Source: Astropecten irregularis (taxonomy: Eukaryota; Echinodermata; Asteroidea; Paxillosida; Astropectinidae). From it: a stretch of 64,000 nucleotides of DNA. A model generated the notes under the pieces. It saw only the letters and a program-made list of their open reading frames with translations. It was not told the origin of the DNA and did no database searches. The stretch is taken from assembly GCA_963971285.1 (NCBI GenBank), contig OZ020246.1:24402494-24466493 (forward strand), given 5' to 3'. Shown piece after piece: positions 34,886 through 46,806 of this stretch; position 1 is the stretch's first letter; each line of letters starts with the position of its first letter. A program made the translations under genes and the position numbers.

Positions 34886-35345
34886 CCACTGATGGCAAGT
34901 CGGTGTCCAAAATGTCCCAGGTTTGTGTAGACCATTTGCCCAATTTCATTTAAGCAGAAAAACATTTTTTATAAGAATAAGCTTAGCTGAAATATGCGGG
35001 GAACCAGTTACAAGCAGTGTGCATACTGCATTGGAGTTTGGTCGGTAAACTAAGTTTGCTTAAGAAGCAAATCATTTCCTTTTACATTCTTAGCATACTT
35101 GTGAGTCTGGCAATTGGGCCCAGGTACGTCCTGATTTTCATAGGGAGGCTTAGCTCGAAACAAATTTGGCTTAGCTATTCTCCCAAGCTAAGCAGAATTG
35201 AAATAAGCTGAAAATTTAAAAGATATTATTCTGCTGAGTGGAAAAGAAATTTGGTGAGTACAAACAATTGAAATTCAATGTACAAATCTTATAACAAGAA
35301 ATTGTAAAATTGTTTTAATGACTTTTTGATAAGCACGAATTGTTG
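34886..35345 (+). other. Region just downstream of HSF, presumed 3' UTR
   Basis: No coding signal. There are several short 'cttagct' and 'aagctaagc' strings, including a weak family C-like segment near 34970-35230. I could not place a polyadenylation site. Confidence 0.35.
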
Positions 35346-35517
35346 TGATTAACTGCTGCAAACTGCTTATCAACCAAAATGATGACCTGAAATATTAAGC
35401 TAAGACTCAGGACGGCCCGATGATTCGTTCCAAGCAGGATCTTTCTCCGAAGTTTAAAGAAAAATCCCTCCGAGAAAGATTGTTATGATTGAAGTTTCAG
35501 GCCCTCTCTTAAGAAGG
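35346..35517. repeat. Family G element, diverged
   Basis: 'aactgctgcaaactgcttat', 'gatgacctgaaat', 'caagcaggatctttctcc' and 'tttcaggccctctctt' align in order with the copy at 31226. Confidence 0.65.
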
Positions 35518-35866
35518 ATCCTGTTCCAGAGCCGTGACCCTAGGCCCTGCCATCTCTGAGCAAGTTTCTCTATCCTTGGCAGCTTCAAGAAATTAAGCTT
35601 TCAAGTCCCAGACGAAACACACTCCATCAGCATGAGACTTGGTCCAGAAACCAATCTCTGCACCGTCGTTTGTTTAAGTTAAAAGCTAGACGATTCCTTT
35701 TAGCAGATGAGAACAAGAACAAAACTTGTTCCGCAATTTAACTCAGTGAAACGAGAACTAGTCTATAATTATTGGTTTATAAATATGCATTCATGGAAAG
35801 AAATTTATATACATTTATACTATACTAATATTACCATATTTTATTAGCGGGTACCCTGGTTGTGCT

Positions 35867-36222
35867 TAAAGGTTATATCATACTTTTGGTTTTTGTCAAA
35901 GAAATGCAGATTCATGAGCAAAAAAATGAAGAAAGATACAGTCATCTGTGAAATTCCCAGTCCCATACATTGCCCACTTTTTGAGAGAACAGTGAAAAAT
36001 GGGCACAGTATTTTAAAATCTTCAGACGATCTTCTAAAGAACTTCCGAAGATCAAACATTTTTTGGTAATTGGTTTTACTCTTTTCTGGATAAATAGAGC
36101 ATTTCAGGCAGAAAAATGTCAACGGTATGTTCCTACCATCACCATCTTTAAACCCTGTAAGTTATAGGTAAATCTGTGAAGATTTCTGTTTCGGTATGCT
36201 ACCAAAATGTGATAGTACCTTT
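35867..36222. repeat. Family A element, near full length
   Basis: Starts TTAAAGGTTATATCATACTT and ends CCAAAATGTGATAGTACCTT. The interior (aaatagagcatttcaggcag, accctgtaagttataggtaa) is typical of the family. Confidence 0.85.
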
Positions 36223-36459
36223 AAGCACGTCTTGACGAGCGCTCACCCAGTGGTCTGTGTATTACTAGCAGTATTCGGTTAGTCATCAACATGGCTGTCT
36301 GTTGTCATGGATATTGTTTTGCGGCTGCATCATGATGATGGATCTTGCACTTACACCTGTCTAATGGAAGTATTGTCAATTTAAATGTCACTCAATGGGC
36401 TAGAGGGGGGATTGTTGCCATGGGTACCACATCCCGATCCTTGATATTGAAGATACCAA

Positions 36460-36605
36460 GGAGCTGTCAATTTCAACAAAGCACTGAGATTAATCTTAAA
36501 CTGTGAGTCAGTCCTAATCGCTGTGTTAAAAAGTGTGATGTCACAATGGAAATCACCATAGCGATATTGACAACTCAAAGTTAAGATTAATCCTGATCTT
36601 AGAGC
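36460..36605. repeat. Family J element (about 150 bp)
   Basis: 'gcactgagattaatcttaaa', 'aagtgtgatgtcacaatgga' and 'gttaagattaatcctgatct' align with 63440-63600 and with the nested copy at 54518-54672. Confidence 0.65.
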
Positions 36606-38050
36606 TATATTAAAATTGCTAGAGCGCTGACTCATGTACAGAGTGATGCCTGCTGGGCGCTTCCATGTTTGTGCACAAACCTATGGAAAACACACAATTG
36701 TGTGCGTCTTGTGTACGTCTATTTGCATATCTGCATTTGTGTTCTATATAGGTGTGTTATCAAAGCCCAATATGCCCCAAATCCGACGCACCTTCAAGAC
36801 GCGCTTCCAGTAACGGTCACACGTACGGTGTACTTCCGCTTTGCATTTAAAACACAATCCTCTAAAAGCATTCCATGGAAAGTTTTCATGCACACAAGAC
36901 TGCGCCCAGGACGGCTTCAAAGCATCTAAGCACGGAGAACACAAAGCTAGCGCTCTAGTAATTTTTATATGGCTCTATGATCCTGTTGGACCTTGAAAAC
37001 TGTCTTAAGACCTTATCGAAATCGAATCACTGTTTTCAGTTGACAGCGTTTTTATGAAGGTATCTTATGACATATCAAATGTGTTCCCCCAATTGTCATC
37101 CCCAAAATAACAGCCCCTTTTACAGAATCACATGCCGAAAATAATTCACAAAAAATATACACAGACTAAAGAAGGAAATGTATTTTAAAAAGAAAGTGAC
37201 AAATAATTCACATGTTAAACAATTCAGATATCATTAAAAATGAAGAAGAATGTAGCATCGAAAAATTGAAATATTCTGGAATTTGGAGGATTTGGGATTA
37301 TGATGTGCAGTTTATATGCCGAGTACAAGAATTCAGAAAAGAAAAAAAATATAGATTTTTTATGGTGACCCCATTGGACACAACCAGTGAAAATGGCCCT
37401 AAATGAACAGGCAGGCTTTTCAACATTATACACAAGCCAAATACCTTTTTCTCATTGATAAAAGAAAAAAAAAACGGGGGGAAATCCATCCAAAATATCC
37501 ATCATACATGTACATGCAGTTTGCAATTTTTTTAACCTTGAAAGCCAAAAGCAGTGAAAGAACACTTCTTGCTGTTAGATTTGTAAAGGTTTATTTAGGG
37601 GGGTTAGAAAAGCTTTATGGAAAAGCACTGTTAAAATCTTCCAAAAACCAATTGGTGACTTAAAATGTTGCTGGGGACTTTTATTTTGTCACTTTTACAC
37701 GGAATTGCGTAAATTGCTATAACTTTTTCAGGTAGTTGTGAGGAAAACAATGGTTAAAAATGAAATTCTGGTAGCAGTAAGCAGTGTAATGTAAAAAAAC
37801 TAACAAACTGATAATCAGGAAAAGCGCCTCACAGGGTCTGGGTGGTGTAACGTACCATCTGACGATTCTTAGCTGTGATTTTAAAATGGTGTGCAGTAGT
37901 TTGAGCAGGTTAGCCGTACAAGATCACAAATGGCTCAAAGGATGTAAAAGGACTGAAAGTAGTATCTGAAATGTACATTAAAAACCATGGCAACCTTGAG
38001 GAAGAATTAACCAGAACCATGAAAATTCCAACTTGATGGTTCTCACACCA
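36606..38050. other. Intergenic; nothing recognised
   Basis: No splice-supported frame, RNA gene or shared repeat family was seen. Overlapping ORFs of 60-85 codons on both strands near 37210-37660 lie in AT-rich sequence and lack gene context. Confidence 0.4.
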
Positions 38051-38190
38051 GGGGTCGATTTCACGAAGCCCTACGATCGATCGTAACTAGTTTACAAAGG
38101 ATAACCATCATATCCTGCGTAGGGCCACAATGTGTCATTATATCCTACGATTGATAGTAAGTTATGATGAGTTTGGTGAAATTGACCCCT
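38051..38190. repeat. Family B element
   Basis: Left end GGGGTCGATTTCACGAAGCC; right end TTTGGTGAAATTGACCCC. The interior is typical. A sister copy lies only 217 bp downstream. Confidence 0.9.
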
Positions 38191-38254
38191 GATGTTGTAA
38201 CTTGTACTTGTCGCCCAAGTCAAAACTCATCACTGTATGACTTGGGCATTACCA

Positions 38255-38305
38255 TTATGTATATAATATGTGTGTACATGTATATATGTATTATATATGT
38301 ATTCT
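38255..38305. repeat. AT/TG-rich simple sequence
   Basis: 'tatgtatataatatgtgtgt' runs into 'acatgtatatatgtattata', between two family B copies. Confidence 0.6.
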
Positions 38306-38406
38306 GCTCCTTCCACAAAGTTGGGTTGTTGGTCAGCCTCTCGTCATGTACTAGAAATCACATTTATCAGCCTTCCTAGAGCACCAACATGAATACCTGT
38401 TTGTCA

Positions 38407-38555
38407 GGGGTCGATTTCATGAAGGCCTACGATAGATCGTAATTTGAGTTATGAAGGATAACCCAACGTAGGGGACCTATCCTACATAGGGCTGCAATGC
38501 ATCATAAGTCCTACGATTGATAGTAAGTTACGATGAGTTTGGTGAAATCGACCCC
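38407..38555. repeat. Family B element, best-preserved copy
   Basis: Left end GGGGTCGATTTCATGAAGGC; right end GTTTGGTGAAATCGACCCC. The interior is 'ttatgaaggataacccaacg' and 'tcctacgattgatagtaagt'. The inverted ends are nearly perfect. Confidence 0.92.
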
Positions 38556-38966
38556 AGGGCTCTTTTGTGAAGACTCCAGTGCGTGAACCAACACATGTAC
38601 AATTGTACATACAGTGGAATGTCATTCTCTGCTCCAAATGTTTGTGTACAAAACATATCGAGCGGTATCAAATTGCTATAACACACAATTACTGTGCATC
38701 TCACAGTGTTTGTTACAGGGTCGTTCCTCTGTACTCTATTAGTTTGCAATGTGTCCTCTTCATAAGTGACGTCACACTTTGGCGCTCATAAATACATGCA
38801 TGTTTGCAATGCATCTTTCAGATTGCAATGAAAAATTTTGATCTCTGTGCATTTATAAGACGTAACTAATAGCAATGCCATTTAGGAGTCGTTATGAAGG
38901 ATAATAGCAAAATCGATGTCACAGGTGACACCGTGTTACAAACTTTGTGGAATGGCCGCACACTAT

Positions 38967-39223
38967 GGGCGTTTTTGAAACTCAGGCTCAGACTTTGGCT
39001 CTGGCTCTGGCTCAGGCTCAGGCGCAGGCTCAGTCTCTGTCATCCATATGCTGAAAATATAGGGTGTGGTTTTTCATTGAAGCTGAAGTGCTGTTTGCCT
39101 TTTCAAACCAGAAAATATCCCTCCAAACCACAGCCAAAAGCCTCTATTTTGATACCCGTTTTTGTTGTTGAATGGTTCACGAAATGGAGCTGGAGCCTGA
39201 ACCTCTGTTTTGTAAACGCCCTA
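38967..39223. repeat. Family D element with (GGCTCA/GGCTCT)n array
   Basis: Left end 'gggcgtttttgaaactcagg' with about nine GGCTCN hexamers; right end 'gagcctgaacctctgttttg' then 'taaacgccc'. TA dinucleotides flank both ends. Confidence 0.85.
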
Positions 39224-39654
39224 TAACTAAGGTGCTCATTAGAAGGGGAACATACCCACTTTTGTACAGTGTAAAGTCATGTATATACCTTTCATAGTTG
39301 GCGTGTATGTGCTGTTGTGTAAGTCATTGCAGGAGCATCTTTTTTTTTACCAAGTTTTTTATTTCTTCCTCTGACATATGTTGCAGATTATTCAGCAGCA
39401 GATATGGCGTGTCAAAAGTCAGAGAAGGCCAGAGCTTATCAAAATTATGTTAACTTTATGTTTTGAAGATTTGTCACCCTATTGTTAGTTTTTGTTTTTG
39501 CTGAAGGATGTTCTGGATGATTTGACATTTTATTTTGTAATAATTACAAGTGCAAAGAAATTACTGTAATATTGGTCCAATTAATGATGAAGTACCATGT
39601 AAAAGCTACACTGGATGCTCTCCGTTGAAAACCTTTATGGAGATAGCAAAGAAG

Positions 39655-39990
39655 TTTGGTGCCCCTGGTCATTTCCTTGGTGCCCCTGGTCATTGCCTTG
39701 GTGCTCCTGGTCATTTCCTTGGTGCCCCTGGTCATTGCCTTGGTGCCCCTGGTCATTGCCTTGGTGCCCCTGGTCATTGACTTGGTGCCCCTGGTCATTG
39801 CCGTGGTGCCCCTGGTCATTGCCTTGGTGCTCCTGGTCATTGCCTTGGTGCCCCTGGTCATTGCCTTGGTGCCCCTGGTCATTGCCTTGGTACCCCTGGT
39901 CATTGCCTTGGTGCCCCTGGTCATTGCCTTGTTACTCCTCGTCATTGCCTTGTTGCCCCTGGTCATTGTCTTGCTGCCCCTTGTCCATTT
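39655..39990. repeat. 21-bp minisatellite, about 16 well-conserved units
   Basis: Units of GGTGCCCCTGGTCATTGCCT(T) follow one another with few changes (occasional gtgctcc, tcatttcc, ttactcctcg). Four reading frames stay open through the array, giving peptide periods LVPLVIA, WCPWSLP and GAPGHCL on plus and TRGTKAM on minus. The same unit occurs in MED10 intron 2 at 6110-6460, in the same strand orientation. I see no start, splice or downstream context for a gene. Confidence 0.93.
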
Positions 39991-40270
39991 CTCATCGATG
40001 TGCCCTTTAAAAATTGACTTGCCCCAAAAAAGTGTCCTCGTCTGTCATTACAATCTGTCAGAGTATCTACTAATTTATGGTCGTATCGATGCTGTCAGTT
40101 GATTTTAGCTCCTTAAGCTGATTCAGTTGTTGCAACTAGAGTAGTTTTTGAAGTAGTTTGGCCAATCACTAACCAGGAAGCTGTACATAATGTAGCCCAG
40201 TTTAGGACATGTGTGGGATTGAACACATCCGTTTGGAGACAGTGACTCTGTGCTGATGTATGATAGACCT

Positions 40271-40499
40271 GGGGCCAATTTCATAGAGCTGCTTAGCACA
40301 AACATTCGCTAAGCATGACATTTCTGTCTTAGTAAAAACAGGATTAACAGCCAAATTTACGTGTGTTGTTTATCACTTAAAATTGTTCTTTGGCTGTTGT
40401 TCGCTGACCATGAATATCAGATGGAATTTTCAATGGTGGTTTTTGTTTTATTGGGCAAGCTATTTTTGTGCTAAGCAGCTCCATGAAATTGGCCCCTGG
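40271..40499. repeat. Family C element, best copy
   Basis: Left end GGGGCCAATTTCATAGAGCT followed by 'gcttagcac'; right end 'gtgctaagcagctccatgaa' then 'attggcccc'. The inverted ends are about 30 bp. The interior has 'aaaaacaggattaacagcca' and 'gaccatgaatatcagatgga'. Confidence 0.9.
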
Positions 40500-40527
40500 C
40501 ATAGAGGAATAGATCACGAAACTAGGG

Positions 40528-40668
40528 TTTTGGCCATATGGCAAAGCCGAAGAAAGGCTCCAGCTTCACCATATAATGTCAAGCCCTTCATTTCATTAAG
40601 GATACAAAATGGCGGCAGCAAAATAAATCCCAAGCCTAGCCTCAAGCCTCATTTTGTAAAAACCCCAT
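40528..40668. repeat. Family D fragment, heavily diverged
   Basis: 'ggttttggccatatggcaaa' to 'caagcctagcctcaagcctc', then 'attttgtaaaaacccc', echoes the right end of family D. The left hexamer array is lost. Confidence 0.4.
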
Positions 40669-41164
40669 GGATGAATAATATGTACATTTGAGCCGTAGCC
40701 AAAAGCACAAGTATAAAGCCAATTCGTAGCCAAAATGCCACTATAGTAGATGGGTCCTCAGAGAATTTTGAGAGGGAAGGGTACGTCGGTGACCAAGGAC
40801 TCACAAAGTAAGGTTATATGCATTGTACAGAATTTTTACATTTTTGTTTTGTAGTGATAAACGTTTGTACTATCTGAAAATTTGAAGGCAAACTTTGAAG
40901 TTATTGATGTTTTTCTTTTCTTTTCTTTTTTTGTGTTATACAAAATATTCAACTGAACAGAACAGCTGATGTCGTTATTATTCAGTTCATTATTGTAGAA
41001 TAATAAATAATCAAAATGTTTGCTGCAAACAGACACTTGTTCTCTGCCTGTGTGAAATATCTTTTTGTTGGATTCATTTGCATTCATTTTGTTGACGTGT
41101 GGGTTTGTCCATACCTCCTTGTCGCAGCTCGCGGGTCCATGTCGGTTCGGCTCGGCAACAGGGT

Positions 41165-41413
41165 TTGTTGGGACAAATTTCATGGAGCTGCTGAACCACC
41201 AAAATTTGCTTAGGCACCAAAAACCTTGCTAAATACAATCAGTATGCCAGCCCGACTCCTTGTGGAGGTTATGCTCAGCAAACGAAGGCTGAATGTAAGT
41301 CATAAGCAGTAAACATCACATGAAATGTTTTGGTTGGTAATCCTGTTTGATGAAGAAAGACTTTTCATGCTTAAGAAAATTTTGTGCTTAAACAGCTCTA
41401 TGAAATTAGCCAC
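41165..41413. repeat. Family C element, diverged
   Basis: 'ggacaaatttcatggagctg' at the left and 'aaacagctctatgaaattag' at the right are the inverted ends. 'aaaccttgctaaatacaatc' and 'agtaaacatcacatgaaatg' are shared with 42042-42268. Confidence 0.7.
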
Positions 41414-42041
41414 TGGTGCGTGGATGTACATATTCACATGTAAGGTTGATCATCCATATCCTCGACATTAATCATTCCCTAGCAAGGCCTCCCCCATTAT
41501 GACCACTAGCTCCGCCCCTTCATGTCCTGCCATATTGTTATCAGCCTGTTTCCCAGCAACGCTTACTGATTCATGTGCTCATCATACGCATCTACACAAT
41601 GACCATCAGCAAATAGACTAAATAATGCTATCTCATCCTCAATAGAATGACGGTACAATGAAAATTATCCATGACGTGATTATAGAGAGCTGCACACAAA
41701 AACTTGAACAAATTTGACAAATCAAGTAATCACGCCATACGTTTACATAAACATTGTCAGGTTATATATTTATCTAAAGGTTCTGAAAAAGCGCGGCTGC
41801 AGACATTTTTGGCAAACCATTTTCCTTTCTCAAGTTCCCGCCCATTTCGTTAGCTCGTGACATTGCTGTACCCTGTTACAGGGATGTGATTTTTCAGAAT
41901 AAATCCTGATTTCAGTTTTTTTTGCCTCACTTTGCCTGTACAAAATTATAGGAAATGTATGATTTTCAGTTTGTTTGGCTATGTTTTCAGGTTTGTTTTT
42001 TATGCAAGTATGAATGGAGCTTTTGGTTTAACAGCGACTTG

Positions 42042-42268
42042 ACTATGAGAGCTTAAGCGCCAAACACCTTGGTATTAAAATAAAATCAGTATACTAGCCA
42101 AAACTCCTTGAATGTAATTATGTTATACACAGTATAAAACAATGGCCGAATACAAGTCAAAAGCAGTAAACATCACATGATCACATGCAAATTTGTTTGG
42201 TAATCCTTTTTGATCAAGACTCGACTTTTCATTCTGTGCTTTAGCAGCTCTATGAAATTGGCCCCAGG
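42042..42268. repeat. Family C element, left end degraded
   Basis: 'agtaaacatcacatgatcac', 'ggtaatcctttttgatcaag' and 'tagcagctctatgaaattgg' match the copy at 41165-41413. The right end 'gaaattggcccc' is intact. Confidence 0.7.
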
Positions 42269-43329
42269 ACTCGAGCAATACGGCAACGGGAATCTAAACT
42301 ATAAAAACCGAGTAACTTTTTAATCTGATAAAATACAGCTGTAATAATGCACTATTTCCCTGCGTATTTTTGATGATCGAGCTGTGCTGGCTGAACCCAT
42401 GTTCTCCGCCCCAGATTTTGAGCAGGGGACGGTCCCGGTCATGGCCCCTTTCACGGCCCCTCTCGGCTTGGCTCGATAACGGTGCACCCAGTTTGTGACC
42501 GCTATTGACTAGATACCAGCCACCGTTATAATACAAACCCCATGATTTGTCTAAGGATTAAGGTTTTACAGGATAATGAGCACATCATACTCAAGGGAAG
42601 AGTAAATATTAAGGACAATGCATGGATGTTATCTCATTGTGTACTGAGATAGCAATGAGCCGGAGTCATCATTGCTATATAAAACATAATCACAACAACA
42701 TTGATTTTATGACTTTGCTCTTAAAGTATAGTCCGTCAGGCCTGTACTGAAATAACGCTATAGTTTCCCTGAATGTCCGTTGAGCATGCCAAAACTTTGT
42801 CTACAAAAACGAAGGCCTATACATTTCGCGTGAAATTAAGACGTATTTGTCAATTTTTTTTTAACCACGAAATGGCGGTAAAATCTTACCCTTTTCTCTC
42901 TCGCAAACTCATGAATATGCCTAATTATCCTTCACACCCTCCAAAAAGATCTGACCCCGCCCATGGCTATACTCAACCCCGACTTTTCGTTGACTTTTTG
43001 CCGGTATACCAGTTAAAGGACTGATTTGATTTGATTTGAAAGGGTTTATTACGATAAAAAAAATCAATTTCACAGCCAGAGGCTGAATTACATGATTTGT
43101 ACAAGTTTTAAAAAACATCAAAATACCAAATAAAACATCAATTGATAAAAACGAAAGAAAAAACACTTAAAAAAGTGAAAAGGCAATGTGGTAAAAAGGG
43201 GAAAATTAATCTTAAGAGGTAATATATAAAAAAAAAATTTGAAGTAAATTTTAATTAAATTACAAATAGAAGTAGAATAATTTAACAGCTATAAAAAGCT
43301 ATAACAGCTATAACAGCTATGATGTACAT
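42269..43329. other. Intergenic; no supported gene
   Basis: No coding exon recognised. 'aaaagctataacagctataa' is a short tandem repeat near 43291-43320. Frames of 80-83 codons on both strands near 42294-43166 have no gene context. Confidence 0.4.
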
Positions 43330-43692
43330 CATTGGTAAAGGTGACAGAGCAGCTGCAGGCTGCTCATGATTCGATTTACCACGGGAATAAAAACAAACGT
43401 GCGAAATTATCAGCTCAATTGATCATTGGAAATAGTAGAAAACAGCGAGAAAAAAAACGGTTGCATTATTGTTACACCAAATTATGTGGGAATAGCAGTT
43501 GTTTCATTTTTTATCTTTCCAAGATCAAAAATTAAGGTTTTGATGTTTGGTTTCTGGGTAAATACAGCATTTCAGGCAGAAACATTTTACAGTATGTTTA
43601 GTCTACAATTACCGTCTTTATACCCTGTAAGTAATAAGCCAACGTAAATCTGTGAACATTTCTGTTTTGGTTTGTTACCAATATTACCCTTT
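43330..43692. repeat. Family A element (variant with GGTAAAGGTGACAGAGCAG end)
   Basis: 'cattggtaaaggtgacagag' at the left matches the variant ends at 59489 and 61340. 'gtaaatacagcatttcaggc' and 'taccctgtaagtaataagcc' are family blocks. Confidence 0.75.
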
Positions 43693-44229
43693 TATAACGT
43701 GCTGATGGCTACCGATTCAAATAATTATCTGGACCGATTACAGAACGACCTGAACTTTGAGCCAATCTCTAGCAGGTACTGGTAATGTGTAGACCCTGCA
43801 CCTACATTTTCATTGCGCAACCAAAAATAACCGCTCAAACAATCATTTGGACTGATATCTGGACTATTTTGGTTCTCTTTTACACAAAAAAATGTTTTAT
43901 TAATAATCTGGTTGGTTTTCAGAAACGCTCCCTGATAATCAATGATATTTTGAGTTCTTTTTTTTATGTTCACTGTTTGTCACAAACAAAGTGAAATACA
44001 AAGGTATCTGAAAAGGTCAATGGAAGGCGGATTGATGTTTGGTATAGGGATGCAAGATATCATTTAGTTTGGGTCTGAAAGCTTGCTATTTATAAGTTGC
44101 ATTGCTGGAAATAATACCTCACACTATGAATAAATTATCTCCTCTTAAAATGCTGTCAGATTCGAGAAACTTTACAAACCTCAATCATTGCACCGGCCGA
44201 TTCGGTGTAACTGAATTTTAATGGTATAC

Positions 44230-44420
44230 TAATGATTGGTGAAGGTCACAGAACAGCACTCACACTTTAGGGGCCGTCTATAAAGTACGTACGCACGAAA
44301 TGCCGTCTTTTTGGATCCCCCCCTCCCCCTCTGTACGCAAGGCGTACGCAATGGTCCCCCCCCCCCTCCCCCCTGTACCCATACGCATTTTACATTGGGT
44401 TTTTCACTTCTCGTGGTACC
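44230..44420. repeat. Family A fragment interrupted by a C-rich GTACGTACGC element
   Basis: 'gattggtgaaggtcacagaa' to 'cagcactcacacttta' is one end of family A. It is cut by 'ggggccgtctataaagtacg', followed by poly-C tracts and 'ctgtacgcaaggcgtacgca'. A related C-rich GTACGC segment recurs at 44665-44705. Boundaries are approximate. Confidence 0.5.
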
Positions 44421-44664
44421 TTGCTTTAGCATCATTAATATGTCACAATAATCCGGGCTGGTACCGTTATTGGGACGTCACTTTCAAATTTTGAAATGAA
44501 TGACTAAAGCATAACAGGTTTTTATACATTTACAGATGTATTTTACTATTTTTTATCATATTGAATAAGAAAAAAATAAATAAATCCTGGTGCTTTTTCT
44601 CGGTTGTTTCCCTCTCTTTTCGCGCGAAATGATTATGCAAATTTTTTCGGTTGCGTTGGCCTGA

Positions 44665-44705
44665 ACCCCCCCCCCCTCCCCCCTGTACGCATGGCGTACG
44701 CATCG
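44665..44705. repeat. Second C-rich GTACGC segment
   Basis: 'ccccccccccctcccccctg' then 'tacgcatggcgtacgcat' repeats the theme of 44318-44395. Confidence 0.6.
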
Positions 44706-45391
44706 GTAACAGGTTTTGAGGTTGGGTAATTCAGTCTAAGTTTTTTTCACTCAATTTTAATCCAAATTTGCTCAAATTCTACATGGTGATGGCCAAGACC
44801 TAGCTGTATCACATATCTGAATCTTGAAGTGATAAACAGTTTAATTTTCATATAATAGTTCTCGACACAAGTGTTGCGGTTTTTGGGGACACCCTGTATA
44901 ACCTATAATGATAGTGAAAAGATATTTTATATAAATGATACTGAAAATGCATTATTTGTTAAAAGATATAAGTAGAGGATGTATTACGTCATCCTTTCTG
45001 TCTGGCCCAACCGCATATAAAGCGCCACCCTGACTGATAATTATCTAATGACTCTTTTGTTCTAGCTGATTTTATCAATTTCTCATAAACAAGCAGGAGG
45101 TCGCTTAGCAACGGCTCGCCGTCCGAGGATGAGACAAACGTAGAAGGCCGAAGATGAGATTAATCATTTGTCTCGTTACCTGGCAACCATGCAATATATA
45201 ATGCCGCCGCGGTGAAAGGGATGATAAAATATATCATTAGCAGTCCCTGAACGCTGATTGGCTATTGAATGTTGGGGTGACTGGTGCATGATGGGAAGAA
45301 TACATTTAGTTCCTTAGCTTTGTGTAACATTGTCCATTCTCTGAATTTTCCATCATGCTTTTTTTATGAACTCAAAAAGCTGAAACTCTAA
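44706..45391. other. Intergenic; nothing recognised
   Basis: No coding or RNA gene signal. CpG-containing sequence occurs at 45110-45210 (cggctcgccgtccgagg; gccgccgcgg), with a 'tgagacaa' theme repeated. Confidence 0.35.
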
Positions 45392-45617
45392 ACGAGCGTT
45401 ATCGAAACGGAGGCCATATGCTCATGGCTCGGGCTCCAGCTCTGTCATCCATAATTATGCTGAAAAAAAAATTAGGTTATGATTTTTCATTGAAGCTGAA
45501 GCTGTTTTCCTTTTCAAACCAGAGAATCTACTTCAGAACCGTAGCCAAAGCCTCTATTTTGATACCCGTAATTTCATAATGGATTCACAAAACTTTGTCC
45601 GTTTCGTAAACGCCTTA
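45392..45617. repeat. Family D element, short hexamer array
   Basis: 'tatcgaaacggaggc' and 'atggctcgggctccagctct' at the left; 'gtttcgtaaacgcc' at the right. The interior has 'cctctattttgatacccgta'. Confidence 0.75.
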
Positions 45618-45671
45618 TAATAGATTTGAAGGTAATGAGTTTGAGGAAGTAAAACAAAAACAAGATACAAA

Positions 45672-45705
45672 CAAACAAACAAACACCCCAACAAACAAAC
45701 AAAAA
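45672..45705. repeat. (CAAA)n microsatellite
   Basis: Two runs of ACAA/CAAA units separated by 'caccccaa'. Confidence 0.85.
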
Positions 45706-45939
45706 TAAAACAACACGATGAATTAACAACTAATTTGGCCCATTACAAAAAAAACGCTTACTCAACTGTAACAATAATGGTTATAACAATGATATCTTGT
45801 ATACATAATGTACCGTTATACATACAAGAATTATATGATAAGCAATGACTCCGTGCTTTTCAATGTGAGATTTCAAGGCTTACACGGCCGAGGCCACAAA
45901 CCGTTTCCTCATTTTTACCGACATGAAACATTTATGTTA

Positions 45940-45985
45940 TAGGACTAATCATCAAATAACCACAAGGGAAACTGACTGAATGTTA
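45940..45985 (-). repeat. Tail fragment of SINE family H
   Basis: 'aatcatcaaataaccacaag' then 'ggaaactgactgaatgtt' is the same tail as in the copy at 49345-49474. The tRNA-like head is missing here. Confidence 0.6.
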
Positions 45986-46073
45986 TATAGAACTATTTGA
46001 AAAAGAAAAGGAAAAACGAAAACTGCTTAAACTCTCTAAGTTATTTTCAATACGTGTAATAATTAACTACCGG

Positions 46074-46193
46074 TACTGAAAACTGCTCATCGGCCAAAAT
46101 AATGACCTGAAAATATAGAATGATTGGAGTTAGAAGGGCCTGACGTTTCGATCCTATAGCAGGATCTTTCTCAAAGACTAAAAGTGATTTTGT
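46074..46193. repeat. Family G element, one arm
   Basis: 'aaaactgctcatcggccaaa', 'ggagttagaagggcctgacg' and 'gatcctatagcaggatcttt' match 31226-31320. Confidence 0.75.
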
Positions 46194-46806
46194 TTTTGAT
46201 TAGATGATGTAATGAAAGAATGACCGGCATAGGATATATACGAAAGACAAAAGATTAATACGAATGACAATCATCATACATAACATTTGAGTACGATTAT
46301 AATGCAGCCCCAAAAATATGTCAAAGGCATTATCAGTATCATTAGGTCTCTCCAAAGTCGTTATTAAACAAAATGACAAAAATCTGTTAATTATTGATAT
46401 ATGACCCACGCACAAACTAGAGGCCCATTGGCTTATCTCGGTCGTACCATGAGACACGGCAAAACAAAGCTATCAGCATGCTATTTGCATTTTACTAGTT
46501 ATTTTTTTCCCCACCGTCGGTATAGGCTTATACTGGATATGAACTTTGGTCTACCGCCTTCTCGTTCGTACATCACGCCAGTATTAGGCCTTACAGTAAA
46601 AACCACCACGCCTGTTTCTGGCCTGATACAGCATTACTCATTCCATTTGGTTCCTCCTTGATCAACAATAACACTAGCAACATCGTGTTGTGCTCTTCAA
46701 ATTCCTTGGTTTAATCAAACTAAATCAAGGATTGAAGGCACACGTTCATTTGTGTGTTTTCGACTTATTATTTGGGAGCTTGCGAGTTTGCGACACATTG
46801 GAGTGC
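46194..46806 (+). promoter_or_regulatory. Upstream region and 5' UTR of NPC1
   Basis: About 0.6 kb upstream of the NPC1 start with no shared repeat recognised. There is no clear TATA box. Stop codons precede the start in the reading frame some way upstream, so the ATG at 46807 or 46810 is the first usable start. Confidence 0.4.

Noticed and set aside
39544..40102. Four overlapping ORFs of 76-148 codons on both strands
   Set aside because: They are frame-preserving translations of the 21-bp minisatellite and none extends into non-repetitive conserved sequence.
43330..43692. Overlapping small ORFs of 67-73 codons
   Set aside because: They fall inside a family A repeat copy.
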